A stretch of 64,000 bases of DNA from JAHEEL01 sp963715255 (GCA_963715255.1 CAVQRN010000003.1:1-64000), one strand, 5' to 3'. Positions 1 through 8,247 are shown, counted from the stretch's first letter. The notes: a model not told the origin generated them from the letters alone. A program made the numbers and translations.

Positions 1-338
1 AGCTGGGAGTGAGGCCCACCGCCAACGGCAGCGACGACTGAACTGGTGGCAGTGGGGGAGAACCCGTGCGGTACTGCGGTGTTGCAGAGATCGAACGACG
101 TGAGGTGCCGGGTGACCAGTAGGGCGGCCCCAGCCCGGATGCAGGCGGTCGCCAGGTCGGCATCGGCTCGAACGGCAGTTCCGCCGCCGAGCACGCTCGC
201 GAGGGTCTGGCATTGGGCACTGCCGGCCCACACAATCCTGGGAGTGCCGTCGGCCGAGCTCCCCTTGTCGGCACCACCATCACGCAGGTCGGCAGTTGAG
301 ATTCCAGCTCCCGGGTGTCGGTGAGAATATGACGTCAT
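1..338 (-). CDS. Hypothetical protein, cut by left window edge
   Basis: The minus strand is open from an ATG at 338 to the window edge, about 112 codons with no stop. The visible part is Ala/Gly/Thr-rich and includes a hydrophobic stretch (residues about 75-90, IRAGAALLVTRHL). No domain is recognised and there is no strong ribosome binding site before the ATG, so the start is uncertain. The competing plus-strand frame (46-324) looks less protein-like. The gene would run divergently from the antiporter at 603, leaving about 260 bases between them for promoters. Confidence 0.35.
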   Translation of the reverse strand, partial: MTSYSHRHPGAGISTADLRDGGADKGSSADGTPRIVWAGSAQCQTLASVLGGGTAVRADADLATACIRAGAALLVTRHLTSFDLCNTAVPHGFSPTATSSVVAAVGGGPHSQ

Positions 339-602
339 GCTGATTCGCCGGGCGACACCACCCGGCGCTTGGCCGTCCTGGCGGGTCGGGAACCCACTAC
401 GGGCGGTTGGCCGACGGGAATGCCAACGGAACGCCTAGACACCGCAACGGTCATAAGAGGATACTACTATCACGTTATGGATAACGTCAATGACGGTTCG
501 GGGATTGACGTATCGATTGGCGTCCGGCGTGCTTGAGGTCGCGCGCGTCAACGCGAGACAGTCGTGGGAGGTAGGGCTCGTCGGGCAGTGCAGGAAGCTG
601 AG

Positions 603-2804
603 ATGGTGAGGTTGGCCGTGTTTGGGGCAGCCGAAGGCAGTGGGGTCTCCCCGCCGTTGACCGAGCACGAGATCCTTGTGCTCCTGGTGCAACTGGTGCT
701 CCTGATCGGCGCTGCTCGAATCCTGGGTGGCCTGTTCAAGCGAATCGGCCAACCACCGGTGGTCGGAGAGCTACTGGCTGGCGTGCTACTGGGTCCGAGC
801 TTGTTCGGTCGAATCGCTCCAGATGCCTACGACTGGGTGTTCGGAGACGATGTGGTTCAGTCGGTGGTGTTCGCCTTGGCTTGGCTCGGCGTAATCCTGC
901 TCCTGGTGGTCATCGGCTACGAGACCGACCTCGCGATCATCGCTCGGTTTCGCAAGGCCGCAGGGTGGGTGTCGTCCGGTGGGTTCCTGATCCCACTCTT
1001 GGTGATGGGGAGCCTCGCTCTCGTCGTGCCAGAGGCCTTCGTGGGTGAGGGGGCGAGCCGTCAGTTGTTTGCCGGGTTCTTTGCTCTCGCACTGTCGGTC
1101 TCCGCTCTGCCCGTCGTAGCAAGGATCCTCCACGACCTTGGCCTGCTGCGGCGCAATTTCGGTCAGATCACGCTGGCGGCCGGCATGGCGATGGATGCTG
1201 TCGGCTGGCTGCTCCTCGCAGCGTTGACGGGGATCGCTCTCGATGGGTTCCGGCTCGATCTCCTGGCTGTCTCCTTCTTCGGCTTCCTGGTGTTTCTTGT
1301 GATCGGGATCACGGCGGGGCGGTGGATCCTCGACAGGGTGATGCGCTATGTCCTCGATCGCGGGTCGAGCGTCACCGCGGCGTTGACCGTGAGCGTGTTG
1401 GCAGCATTCATCGGCGCGATCGTGACCCAGGCACTCCAGCTCGAAGCCATCCTCGGTGCTTTCCTGGTCGGCATTCTGTTGGCGTCGACCCGCCATCAGC
1501 TTCCGGAGGTGCGCCGGACTCTCGAGACGGTCACTGCCGCACTCTTTGCTCCGATCTTCTTTGCGTTCAGCGGCCTGCGGGTGGATATCGGTTTGCTCCA
1601 GTCGGGTTCGGCAGTCGCGTGGACCGTTGGCTTGGTGGTGACCGCGATTGTCGCCAAGATGTTTGGAACTGTGATCGGGGCCCGGTTCGCCGGAGTACGC
1701 GGCAGGGAGGCTCTGGCCTTGGGGGCGGGGCTTTCCGCGTTGGGTGCAATGGGGATCGTGGTGGCGATAGTGGCGCTCAACGTGGGAGTCGTGAGCGACA
1801 CCGGCTACACCGTATTGGTGCTGGTCGCGATCGGCACGTCGATCGCAGCGCCACAACTGCTTCGCTGGGTCGTGCATGGTTCGGAGATTTCTGCCGAGGA
1901 GGCCGCCCGTCTTGACCAAGAGGCCCTGCGCTCCACGTCGGAGATTCTCGGAAGTCACCGCATCCTGCTCCCCACTCGCGGGGGCGCCAACAGTCGCTAC
2001 GCGGCCCTGATCCTTGCTAGCGCGTTCGACAATCCCGACGTCACGGTCCTGGCGATTGATATCCCGGCCCGTCGCTCGGTGTTCGGGCACCGCCGCGCGG
2101 GATCACACGCCGACCCCAGGGAAGTGGATCTGGGTCTGGGCTCGATTCGTCACAATGTCGTCCGCATGCAGTCGTGTGATCCGGCGGCTGCAATCGTCCG
2201 AGAAGCCTCCCTCGGATATGACCTGATGCTCGTGGGGGCTTCCGCCGATGACCGGGAAACAGCGGGACTCTTCTCGACCATGGTTGACCGGATCCTTGCC
2301 TTGGTCGATATCCCCACCGTGGTCATGCGCCTCCCGGCTGGCTTCGTCATCACCGAGCGACCGAGCCGCGTGCTGTTGCCCGTTGTGGCAAGTCGTTCGT
2401 CGAGGGCTGCTGAGGAGCTTGCCTTTGCCGTCATTCAGCAGACGGGCGGCAGCGCCCTCGCTGTCCACGTCGTGAACCGTCCCGAAGATCAGGGCATCAT
2501 GTTCGACAGCATCACCGAAGGCAGGACTCTCAATGCGGGCCATGCAGTGACGGCGGACGCTGTTGCATTCGGCGAGCGTCTCGGAGTCGCCGTTGAGGGC
2601 GTGGTCCATGTCGCGTCCAATGCCGAAGCCGAGATCGTCGCGCTCGCCAACGGTGGCTCCTTTGACCTACTGGTCGTGGGGGCATCCAACCGTCCTCTCA
2701 CAGACCGCCCCTTCTTCGGCCATCGGGTCCACTACATCGTCGAACATACCGAGATCCCCGTCGCGATCGTCGCGCTACCAGGGCGAACGAGAGCATCCCG
2801 CTGA
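603..2804 (+). CDS. CPA2-type cation:proton antiporter with C-terminal tandem universal stress domains
   Basis: A membrane Na+/H+ or K+/H+ exchanger of the CPA2 (KefB/GerN-like) family. Residues about 19-410 form some 12 hydrophobic segments and carry typical early-helix text (IGQPPVVGELLAGVLLGPS) and the helix-5 motif around AMDAVGW. From about residue 451 two universal-stress-protein (USP) repeats follow: HRILLPTRGG at about 451 and RVLLPVVASRSS at about 588, each ending in a GASxR-like nucleotide-binding loop. Fusion to USP domains is common in actinobacteria and suggests nucleotide-regulated ion exchange. The longer frame begins at 564, but AGGAAG lies about 8 bases before the ATG at 603, so that start is chosen. 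The gene is intact at about 733 residues, a normal length. The ion specificity cannot be read from sequence. Confidence 0.9.
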   Translation: MVRLAVFGAAEGSGVSPPLTEHEILVLLVQLVLLIGAARILGGLFKRIGQPPVVGELLAGVLLGPSLFGRIAPDAYDWVFGDDVVQSVVFALAWLGVILLLVVIGYETDLAIIARFRKAAGWVSSGGFLIPLLVMGSLALVVPEAFVGEGASRQLFAGFFALALSVSALPVVARILHDLGLLRRNFGQITLAAGMAMDAVGWLLLAALTGIALDGFRLDLLAVSFFGFLVFLVIGITAGRWILDRVMRYVLDRGSSVTAALTVSVLAAFIGAIVTQALQLEAILGAFLVGILLASTRHQLPEVRRTLETVTAALFAPIFFAFSGLRVDIGLLQSGSAVAWTVGLVVTAIVAKMFGTVIGARFAGVRGREALALGAGLSALGAMGIVVAIVALNVGVVSDTGYTVLVLVAIGTSIAAPQLLRWVVHGSEISAEEAARLDQEALRSTSEILGSHRILLPTRGGANSRYAALILASAFDNPDVTVLAIDIPARRSVFGHRRAGSHADPREVDLGLGSIRHNVVRMQSCDPAAAIVREASLGYDLMLVGASADDRETAGLFSTMVDRILALVDIPTVVMRLPAGFVITERPSRVLLPVVASRSSRAAEELAFAVIQQTGGSALAVHVVNRPEDQGIMFDSITEGRTLNAGHAVTADAVAFGERLGVAVEGVVHVASNAEAEIVALANGGSFDLLVVGASNRPLTDRPFFGHRVHYIVEHTEIPVAIVALPGRTRASR

Positions 2805-2920
2805 GCCCGGCATGATCATGCCGGGTCGTGCGGTCGAATGGCGGGCTGCCGACACGCCAGGAACACCAGACACGCCTATCATGCAAACACAGTCAGGCTT
2901 CAACCGGACGGAGCAGTGAA

Positions 2921-3319
2921 GTGATCAACGGACACCCCCAAACATGGACGTTTCTCACCAATCACGCCCGGGTACTCATCTTGATTGCAGAGACGCCCAG
3001 CATCCGATTGCGTGACATCGCTGCCCGTATCGGAATCACCGAGCGAGCCGCCCAGCGGATCGTTGTTGAGCTCGAAGCCGACGGGTACCTCTCGCACGAG
3101 AAGGAAGGGCGCCGCAACCACTACAGCCTCCGTCCTGACGCGCACCTGCGCCACCCCCTCGAGAACGAAATCGAGATCGGGCAGCTCGTCGAGTTCATTT
3201 CCAGCCGAGGTCCGAACGCCAAGCGGGCCAACCCGTCCCAACATCCTCACGAAACGGCACCCCGGAGGGCTGGTGCTCCGCAGAGCGCGGGCTGCGGTAC
3301 AACCGCGACGAGGGGATGA
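2921..3319 (+). CDS. Winged helix-turn-helix transcriptional regulator (MarR/ArsR-like)
   Basis: A small DNA-binding protein of about 132 residues. Residues 15-75 hold a winged HTH: RLRDIAARIGITERAAQRIV supplies the helix-turn-helix and SHEKEGRRNHYSLRP the beta-wing. A basic, Pro-rich tail follows. GTG at 2921 is preferred because GGAG lies 7 bases upstream; the open frame extends to 2828 but that part is poor in protein character. It follows the antiporter on the same strand after about 115 bases and could regulate it, but no operator was recognised. The family controls stress, resistance or metal genes; no ligand can be inferred. Confidence 0.75.
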   Translation: MINGHPQTWTFLTNHARVLILIAETPSIRLRDIAARIGITERAAQRIVVELEADGYLSHEKEGRRNHYSLRPDAHLRHPLENEIEIGQLVEFISSRGPNAKRANPSQHPHETAPRRAGAPQSAGCGTTATRG

Positions 3320-3813
3320 GGAGGTGAGCCCACTGTCTTCCTCTTTTCTCTTCGCGAGGCACGAATCAGGCCGAGAAGACCCGTTGCCATCTGCCGATCT
3401 GCTAGCCACCTACTCCCGTGCGCCGGCAAGAAGCCATCCAGCGTCGTCATTTGACCACGTGAGGCGGCGGCACAAATCCGGGCCAGCGCTCATGTCGGAA
3501 TCGCCACCGCCACCGATGTCGAGGCGGTCGGCATCCTGGCTGATTGCGCCGCCGCGAGGCCCCAATTTCGGCAGGGATGGCGCTGAGGCTGCCCTGATAT
3601 CAAGGCACGGCATCTCAGCGGTGCTCGCACCGGAAGAGCCGTGCCCCCAGCACGCCCTCAAGGGACCGGACCGATGGCAGCTGTAACTCAACGCGGGAGG
3701 GCGTGCTACTTGCATACGACCATCTTGACACGACACATAATGCACGATAATATGAGCGTATAACGAGATCAGGATGTCGCGCTGGGTGTTCTGAAACGAA
3801 GGGGCCGCACAAC
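3320..3813. other. Intergenic stretch without a supported gene
   Basis: About 490 bases. Open frames on both strands (for example minus-strand 3410-3913) have no domain text and look like chance frames in GC-rich DNA. The AT-richer patch at 3710-3775, just before the small ORF at 3814, may hold its promoter. No repeat of the 5.75-34.6 kb family is present here. Confidence 0.4.
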
Positions 3814-4029
3814 ATGGTTCCGAGCAACGGAAGTTCGCACCTCCATCAGGGGACCCGGGCGCCGCGACTCTCCAACGAAACCGTGAATGGCGTCGCTCAC
3901 AACCACCGGCCACACAATCCCTCGGCCAAGAGTGCCTTTCGCGATGTCATCAAGGCGGCTGCCATCGTTTGTGGGCTGATTCTCGGCCTCAGACTGTTGC
4001 CGGTGATCGAACGGACCTTCGAGTGGTAG
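3814..4029 (+). CDS. Small single-pass membrane protein
   Basis: A 71-residue frame with a polar His/Asn-rich N-terminal half and one hydrophobic helix near the C terminus (AAAIVCGLILGLRLLPVI). GAAGGGG lies about 11 bases before the ATG. It ends 11 bases before the first DksA/TraR-like gene and may be co-transcribed with it. No family is recognised. It is short and could be a chance frame, but the transmembrane segment and position support it. Confidence 0.45.
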   Translation: MVPSNGSSHLHQGTRAPRLSNETVNGVAHNHRPHNPSAKSAFRDVIKAAAIVCGLILGLRLLPVIERTFEW

Positions 4030-4040
4030 CCGGACGATCG

Positions 4041-4529
4041 ATGGCGACCACTGGCACAGCCCGTCCAGCGAACGCGACGAATGCCCCGACCAACCGGTTC
4101 GCAGCGACGACACTACAAGCCCAGGCTGCTGCGCTGGCGAAACGTCGCGACGCGGTCATCCGTCGTGCGGAGCTTCTGCGCTCCGAAGTCACCGAGGCGA
4201 TGAGCCAGTGTGATCGCAGCGATCTGTCCGACAGTGATACGCCTGTGCTGGATTTCGACGCAACGACAGACCTGATCCTCTTGGAGTGGGCCGAGCGGCG
4301 TCTCTGGGAGATCGATCAGGCGCTGACTCGGATTGCCGACGGCACGTACGGATGCTGTCGAGATTGTGGAGCGGGGATTCCGCTGCAGCGGCTTCGAGCA
4401 TTGCCGACTGTGCCCATGTGCGTCGAATGCAGTCAAATGCTTCACCACGCCTGGGGAACGAGCTGTCACAACGTCGGGCAGACACCGGTCGGAGCGACTC
4501 CCGCCCAAGATAGAGGCGGCGGCCGATGA
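4041..4529 (+). CDS. DksA/TraR-type C4 zinc-finger protein
   Basis: About 162 residues. The C-terminal third has the DksA/TraR fold signature: IADGTYGCCRDCGAGIPLQR, with a second Cys pair in MCVECS, giving a C-x2-C...C-x2-C zinc site. Before it lies an acidic/helical segment (ERRLWEIDQALTRI) like the coiled-coil of the family. Members bind RNA polymerase or act as general stress regulators. ATG 4041 is chosen because the family-like region begins well inside; the frame extends to 3969. Its stop overlaps the start of the next homologue (ATGA), indicating translational coupling. Confidence 0.8.
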   Translation: MATTGTARPANATNAPTNRFAATTLQAQAAALAKRRDAVIRRAELLRSEVTEAMSQCDRSDLSDSDTPVLDFDATTDLILLEWAERRLWEIDQALTRIADGTYGCCRDCGAGIPLQRLRALPTVPMCVECSQMLHHAWGTSCHNVGQTPVGATPAQDRGGGR

Positions 4530-4891
4530 GGGTGCGATCCTCGTTCGAATGGCGTCAGCAGTGTCGCCTCCAAGACGAAAACGACCGGTTGGGGTCGCTG
4601 CTACAGAAACCACGATCCGCAGCTGCCACTCGTGCGGACCATGAGTCCTGCGATGTCACCGATGACGAAGCCGCGAGGCTAGCCGACGCTGTGAGAGGGC
4701 TTCGCGCCGCTATCGACAAGGCCCTCGCTCGCATCGAGGCCGGCACCTATGGCCTCTGCGTCACTTGTACAGCGCCGATAGCGGAGGATCGACTTGATGC
4801 TCTTCCCGCGGCAGCGCTATGCCTAGATTGCGCTGCGGGGCAAGGGCACATCCAAACCGACCGCAACGCTTTGAACCCCTCATACGGCTAG
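4526..4891 (+). CDS. DksA/TraR-type zinc-finger protein, second tandem copy
   Basis: A 121-residue protein whose ATG overlaps the preceding stop codon. The core reads AIDKALARIEAGTYGLCVTC, then APIAEDRLDALPAAALCLDC, so the four zinc cysteines (C-x2-C and C-x2-C) are all present. It is a diverged paralogue of the upstream gene with a different N-terminal half. The two form a coupled pair and may act as alternative RNA-polymerase-binding stress factors; that role is inferred from the family only. Confidence 0.78.
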   Translation: MRVRSSFEWRQQCRLQDENDRLGSLLQKPRSAAATRADHESCDVTDDEAARLADAVRGLRAAIDKALARIEAGTYGLCVTCTAPIAEDRLDALPAAALCLDCAAGQGHIQTDRNALNPSYG

Positions 4892-4953
4892 GGCGACGGC
4901 GGAAATGGGTGGCGGAGAAAGCCAACCCGAGGGCCCTACATCGCCGATCGACG

Positions 4954-5142
4954 ATGAAGGGGTTTCGTGACCCGACCAACCCGACGACTGATCCCGTGTT
5001 CACATCGACGCAGTCGCGTGCCGCACTTCTCGCGTCGATGGCTGGGTCGTCGGGCGTACCGTGGATTCCGCCGGAGATGAAGGAGGTCGTGGGTTGGGAT
5101 GAGGATCCGGTCGTGCGAATCCCCGAAGTAGGCAGGAAGTAG
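4954..5142 (+). pseudogene. Fragment sharing the VPWIPPExKEVV C-terminus with the lipoprotein at 16.7-17.2 kb
   Basis: A short open stretch whose bases 5055-5092 match 17145-17182 with a single mismatch (38 bases) and translate to the same VPWIPPE(M/L)KEVV peptide in frame. At 17 kb this peptide lies near the C terminus of a repaired lipoprotein frame, so this is read as the 3' relic of a related gene. No upstream coding homology is visible. It ends about 100 bases before the tRNA-Val-like 3' end. Confidence 0.4.
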
Positions 5143-5247
5143 GCAAGAGGGTGGAGAACAGCGCGAAACAACGCGACACACTGCGCACAGAAACCCTTAT
5201 AGCCCAAGGGATTGCGGCCAAGGGCCCAGTGGGAGCGACCCGCCTTC

Positions 5248-5296
5248 CTGCCTTCACACGGCAGAGGTCGCTGGTTCGATCCCAGCAGCGCCCACA
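5248..5296 (+). other. tRNA-Val(CAC)-like 3' half (anticodon arm, T-arm, acceptor), putative att site
   Basis: Bases 5248-5264 form an anticodon arm CTGCC-TTCACAC-GGCAG (anticodon CAC). 5270-5286 form a perfect T-arm GCTGG-TTCGATC-CCAGC. AGCGCCC-ACA follows as the 3' acceptor strand. No matching 5' acceptor or good D-arm precedes it, so it is not an intact tRNA. Similar 3' ends recur near 24004, 46261, 47741 and 58959, as expected for tRNA-targeted attachment sites or their relics. Confidence 0.65.
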
Positions 5297-5305
5297 CAAT
5301 GGGAG

Positions 5306-5342
5306 CCCTTGATTCGGCTGCGAAACGCAGTCACGTCAAGGG
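5306..5342 (+). repeat. Two-stem hairpin downstream of tRNA-like end, copy A
   Basis: CCCTTGA pairs with TCAAGGG and an inner stem CTGCG-AAA-CGCAG lies between them. The same architecture with changed bases follows the tRNA-like ends at 46.3 and 59.0 kb. Confidence 0.6.
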
Positions 5343-5415
5343 TTTCCCGCGTTCCCGGTCTCTACCCCTCTCACATGCCAGGACATGCCGAAACATGTCT
5401 GATTCTGCCACCAAT

Positions 5416-5437
5416 GTGGACAAGAAGTGGACAAGAA
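5416..5437 (+). repeat. Tandem 11-bp direct repeat GTGGACAAGAA x2
   Basis: Two perfect contiguous copies, 5416-5426 and 5427-5437, about 120 bases from the tRNA-like 3' end. Short direct repeats beside a tRNA att core are often integrase arm-binding sites; that role is inference. Confidence 0.5.
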
Positions 5438-5475
5438 GAACCGACGAGAGTCTGCGGGATTCACCAACTTGTCAA

Positions 5476-5760
5476 TCAGCACGGAACAGAGAGACGAAGC
5501 GAGACTGATCGACCACAGCACCCGGTGCTCCTTGCGATAGGAGGAAGCCGTGGCGCGATGAATGGGACATCGAACTCGTATCCTTCCCCTACGCGATACA
5601 CGACGACCAAGTCGACGTCCCGAGTTGCGTGGCGCAGCACATCGCGAATGGCGAACGGATACGGATGGGCTCTCGATCCCGGCCTCCGCAAACCATCCGG
5701 CTTCGGCCCGTAGCCCCGACCCGAGCCCCGCACCCGACCCGGTAGGAAACGCCCATCCAT
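5476..5760 (-). CDS. Possible small hypothetical protein or gene fragment
   Basis: A 94-codon minus-strand frame. Its middle (IRDVLRHATRDVDLVVVYRV) looks protein-like and is vaguely like a nucleotidyltransferase strand, but no catalytic motif is present and both ends look random. It overlaps the first array hairpin at its 5' end. It may be a relic; without a homology search it should be treated as doubtful. Confidence 0.25.
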   Translation of the reverse strand: MDGRFLPGRVRGSGRGYGPKPDGLRRPGSRAHPYPFAIRDVLRHATRDVDLVVVYRVGEGYEFDVPFIAPRLPPIARSTGCCGRSVSLRLSVPC

Positions 5761-5778
5761 ATGTGCCGATATTGGCGG
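5751..5778 (+). repeat. Array hairpin repeat 1
   Basis: GCCCATccATATGTGCCGATATTGGCGG. Leftmost recognisable copy of the array repeat; the stop of the DinB gene begins 14 bases further right. Confidence 0.7.
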
Positions 5779-5791
5779 CTTGCACCGCTGC

Positions 5792-6316
5792 TCACACTGC
5801 CCGAGCTACCACGTCCGTCTCGTGATGATGGAACTCGTGCCCAAGCCAGCGAAGCCCGTCAGCAACATCTCCCATTCCCCAATCACCGTGCTCAAAGGGT
5901 GTGTCGAAGGCCACTGTGGCGGTGACCTCACCGAACGTCTCGACCGCCGAACTCGCCGCCCAGAGTCCTGCGGAAGTGGGCAACGAGCGGTAGCCGCGGA
6001 CCTCGGCGAGTTCATCAGGGTCCCAGCCGACGAGTCGCGATCCGGGCGTCTCGCTGATCTGTACCCACCGCTCGGCCCAGCTTCTGGCCAGGTCGGTGAG
6101 ATGCCAGAGGTAGGCGGTGGCATTCCAGGAGCCATCCGCCTGACTCTTCATGCCATTCTTGCCGGCCAGTGCAGCCTCGAATCGGTCGGGGCTCGACACG
6201 ATCACAGTCAGCGCATCCCCAGCATCGATTGACCAGTCGAATCCGCAGACCCGACACACCTTTGGCGGATCAGTCTCGTAGACCCAGCGGAGCGCCCCAT
6301 CCAAGAATGGAGTCAT
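5792..6316 (-). CDS. DinB-superfamily protein (metal-binding four-helix bundle)
   Basis: A 174-residue soluble protein. It begins with a short PxxC-x2-C element (VCRVCGFDWSID). The DinB/MPI-like bundle follows: WNATAYLWHLTDLARSWAERW supplies the first metal-site His, and LRWLGHEFHHHETDV holds the His cluster of the last helix. The family includes mycothiol- and bacillithiol-dependent transferases; the substrate here is unknown. It lies alone between array hairpins (5751-5778 at its 3' side, 6404-6425 beyond its start), forming one cassette-like unit read opposite to the repeat orientation. The frame is intact. Confidence 0.75.
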   Translation of the reverse strand: MTPFLDGALRWVYETDPPKVCRVCGFDWSIDAGDALTVIVSSPDRFEAALAGKNGMKSQADGSWNATAYLWHLTDLARSWAERWVQISETPGSRLVGWDPDELAEVRGYRSLPTSAGLWAASSAVETFGEVTATVAFDTPFEHGDWGMGDVADGLRWLGHEFHHHETDVVARAV

Positions 6317-6403
6317 ACCCTATGCCGCCTCTTCATCGTTCCTCCCTTGGCCGAAGATTCGCTCGCACTATTGCAGACGACACGACGATGCGGTGAATGC
6401 AAA

Positions 6404-6425
6404 CGCACATATCCGATATGGGCGG
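6404..6425 (+). repeat. Array hairpin repeat 2
   Basis: cGCACATATCCGATATGGGCGG; right half typical, left half degenerate. The next plus-strand gene starts about 120 bases downstream. Confidence 0.65.
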
Positions 6426-6546
6426 TCTGTGGTTGAGGGATCGGGCTGGGCTGGCTACGTGCCAGGGGGGGCTCCTCATCGTGGACGATGGCGATGAGGG
6501 CAGGATTGCTAGTTTGGCTTGTGTCCGCTCCGTGAGGAGACCGGAG

Positions 6547-6930
6547 ATGACGATTGCAGTGGGCGTGTTTGTCGCCTTGCATGGATTCGTGCATGCCATG
6601 TACGTTGGCCAAGCCCTCCGTTGGTTCGAGCTACGCGAAGGCATGACGTGGCCCGTTGGCGCCCGGTTCCTTCCAGCGATCCCCGACACCTCGTTGAGGG
6701 TCTCAGCGGCGATCACAGTTGGGGTCTCGTCGTCGGCGCTTTTCGCTGGGGGTATCGGGATCGCTATGGGCACCGGGTGGGGTCCAGCGGTCACTCTTGT
6801 CGCCGCCATTGTCGTCTCGGTGTTGCACCTTGTGCTGTGGGACGGCGATGTGAAGACGTTCCCGGATCAAGGCCTCTACGGCATCGTGATCAATGTCGTC
6901 ATCGTCGTCTGGATCGTGGCAACCAACTGA
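6547..6930 (+). CDS. Small integral membrane protein (four predicted helices)
   Basis: A 127-residue hydrophobic protein starting at ATG 6547 with AGGAG 8 bases upstream. Four hydrophobic segments are visible: near MTIAVGVFVALHGFVHAMYV, AAITVGVSSSALFAGGIGIA, PAVTLVAAIVVSVLHLVLW, and IVINVVIVVWIVATN. The frame extends to 6397 but that region lies in the hairpin repeat. No family with known function is recognised. It stands alone in its array unit, and an IS30-like end begins directly after its stop. Confidence 0.65.
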   Translation: MTIAVGVFVALHGFVHAMYVGQALRWFELREGMTWPVGARFLPAIPDTSLRVSAAITVGVSSSALFAGGIGIAMGTGWGPAVTLVAAIVVSVLHLVLWDGDVKTFPDQGLYGIVINVVIVVWIVATN

Positions 6931-6933
6931 ACA

Positions 6934-7026
6934 CCGCCACAACAACCTCCTCGATGAGACACCACAGCTCTCACCGAAAGTGTTGCGTCCACCCCCTGAG
7001 ACCGCAGCCGACATAGGCGCGGGCGG
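6934..7026 (-). mobile_element. Solo IS30-type end with degenerate hairpin
   Basis: The sequence from GAACACCGCCACAACAACCT to the CCACCCCC tract and on into GGGCGG closely matches 29279-29372, the 5' flank of the IS30-like transposase remnant. No transposase body is present here. The last bases (7004-7026) also look like a degraded array hairpin, so both copies of this end sit against an array repeat. Confidence 0.55.
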
Positions 7027-7144
7027 AACTCTCTTGCCTCGGTTCCGGATTGGGTGGATGATGGAAGATGCGTCAGAGGACAGGGCTCTGCGCCTCGACG
7101 TGTTGGAACCCTGTCGATGATGTGGATACCACCGGGAGGTACAC

Positions 7145-7726
7145 ATGTCGTTGCCAGCTGCCGATCACGTTGGCGCTGTCGATGGGGCAGAGTATCAGCG
7201 CCACCTCGATCGACTCACCCGTGCGAACCGTCTTCTCATTGGAGCCGTCGTTGCATTGGCTCTCGTCGTTGCCGCCGTCATCTTCTGGGCGATAGGCAAT
7301 TCGGGAAAGGGAGCCGAATTGCAGCAGGATCTAGAGACGACCCAGCAGATCGTCGATGGCTTGGGTGCAGCGGTCGAGGCCGTCGATGTCCAATCGGTCG
7401 GTGCGTTCTTCGCAGAGGACGCCTTCTACGAGGACCCGGCTGCCGGTATGGCCGTGACGGGTCGTTCCTCGGTTCAGTTCACGTACGGGGCATTCCTCAG
7501 CACGGAATCACCAATCGAGAACACCAACATCTTCGTGGGGCCGGACTTCGCCGTGACCGAGTTCGTGTGGATTCAACCCTGCACGTTTGCGGCGTGTTCT
7601 GATGACCTCTTCCTCGAACCGGTCGAGGTCAGAGGGATCATCCTGCACGTTGTAGAGGATGGCGAGGTCGTTCGTGAGACGGACTACATCGCCTATCCGA
7701 GGAACCTGCTACTGACACTGCCCTGA
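7145..7726 (+). CDS. Membrane-anchored SnoaL/NTF2-like protein
   Basis: 193 residues with GGAGG 5 bases before the ATG. Residues 33-52 form one transmembrane helix (LLIGAVVALALVVAAVIFW). The extracytoplasmic part (about 75-190) has NTF2/SnoaL character: a helix with AVEAVDVQSVGAFFAEDAFY and then DPAAGMAVTGRSSVQFTYGAF. Such folds bind small hydrophobic ligands or serve as binding modules; there is no catalytic evidence. It is the sole intact gene between the IS30-like end and array hairpin 3. Four other NTF2-like genes lie in or near the array. Confidence 0.7.
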   Translation: MSLPAADHVGAVDGAEYQRHLDRLTRANRLLIGAVVALALVVAAVIFWAIGNSGKGAELQQDLETTQQIVDGLGAAVEAVDVQSVGAFFAEDAFYEDPAAGMAVTGRSSVQFTYGAFLSTESPIENTNIFVGPDFAVTEFVWIQPCTFAACSDDLFLEPVEVRGIILHVVEDGEVVRETDYIAYPRNLLLTLP

Positions 7727-7795
7727 CGCCCACAGGAAGGCCGCTATTGAGTCTCGAGGAATCTTGATGCCGGTCTCTGGCCAAGCTCAACCACA

Positions 7796-7820
7796 CCGCC
7801 CATCGGTGCCGACATGGGCG
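7796..7820 (+). repeat. Array hairpin repeat 3
   Basis: CCGCCCATCGGTGCCGACATGGGCG; near-perfect stem. It lies between convergent genes ending at 7726 and 7837. Confidence 0.8.
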
Positions 7821-7836
7821 CGGTCTGAGCAGACGT

Positions 7837-8247
7837 TCAACCGTGCTCGCCCTTGGGCCATGTGTACGCACGCCAGATGATCAACACGTTGAACAGTACG
7901 TAGAAGACCCCCAGGTAGTACTCCCAGCCCTGGGTCGCATCAACGAAGAAGACGATGTTGAACAGCAAATACACAGGGGCCACGATCAGGTTGGCCATCC
8001 GCACGTAGGTCGGAGGCCCCACCAGGCAGAAGACGACCATCAGAGTCAGCACAATTGCGGTGGTGGGTGCCACCAATAGGACGATCGAGTCGGTGACAGG
8101 CTTGCCCATCTCCTGTAGCAGTGTGAACATATCCCCGAAGATCCACAGGATGAAGTGACACACCCAGAGCACCGCAAGCAGTACACGTGGGTTCACTTCC
8201 CGATCCACCAGACCCGAGCTGGTCTGTCCTTCACTATTCACAGTCAT
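7837..8247 (-). CDS. Four-helix membrane protein resembling DUF6326
   Basis: 136 residues starting at ATG 8247, preceded on its strand by GGAGA. After a polar N terminus, NPRVLLAVLWVCHFILWIFG begins the first of four transmembrane helices; a conserved-looking GD sits after the first helix, and the protein ends RAYTWPKGEHG. The layout matches my recollection of the DUF6326 family, whose function is unknown. Longer frames upstream of 8247 run into noncoding DNA. Its stop lies 16 bases from array hairpin 3. Confidence 0.7.
   Translation of the reverse strand: MTVNSEGQTSSGLVDREVNPRVLLAVLWVCHFILWIFGDMFTLLQEMGKPVTDSIVLLVAPTTAIVLTLMVVFCLVGPPTYVRMANLIVAPVYLLFNIVFFVDATQGWEYYLGVFYVLFNVLIIWRAYTWPKGEHG

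Noticed and set aside
46..324. 92-codon plus-strand frame at the left edge
   Set aside because: Random-looking Arg/Ala/Pro text; the minus strand in the same place is open and more protein-like.
786..2090. 434-codon minus-strand frame
   Set aside because: Antisense shadow of the CPA2 antiporter; its composition (Asp/His/Gln/Arg-rich) has no domain text.
3410..3913. 167-codon minus-strand frame
   Set aside because: No domain text or ribosome site; it overlaps the small membrane ORF at 3814 on the other strand.
5205..5297. Intact tRNA-Val gene
   Set aside because: The 3' half is excellent, but no 5' acceptor strand or proper D-arm pairs with it; the upstream bases only loosely resemble a D-arm.
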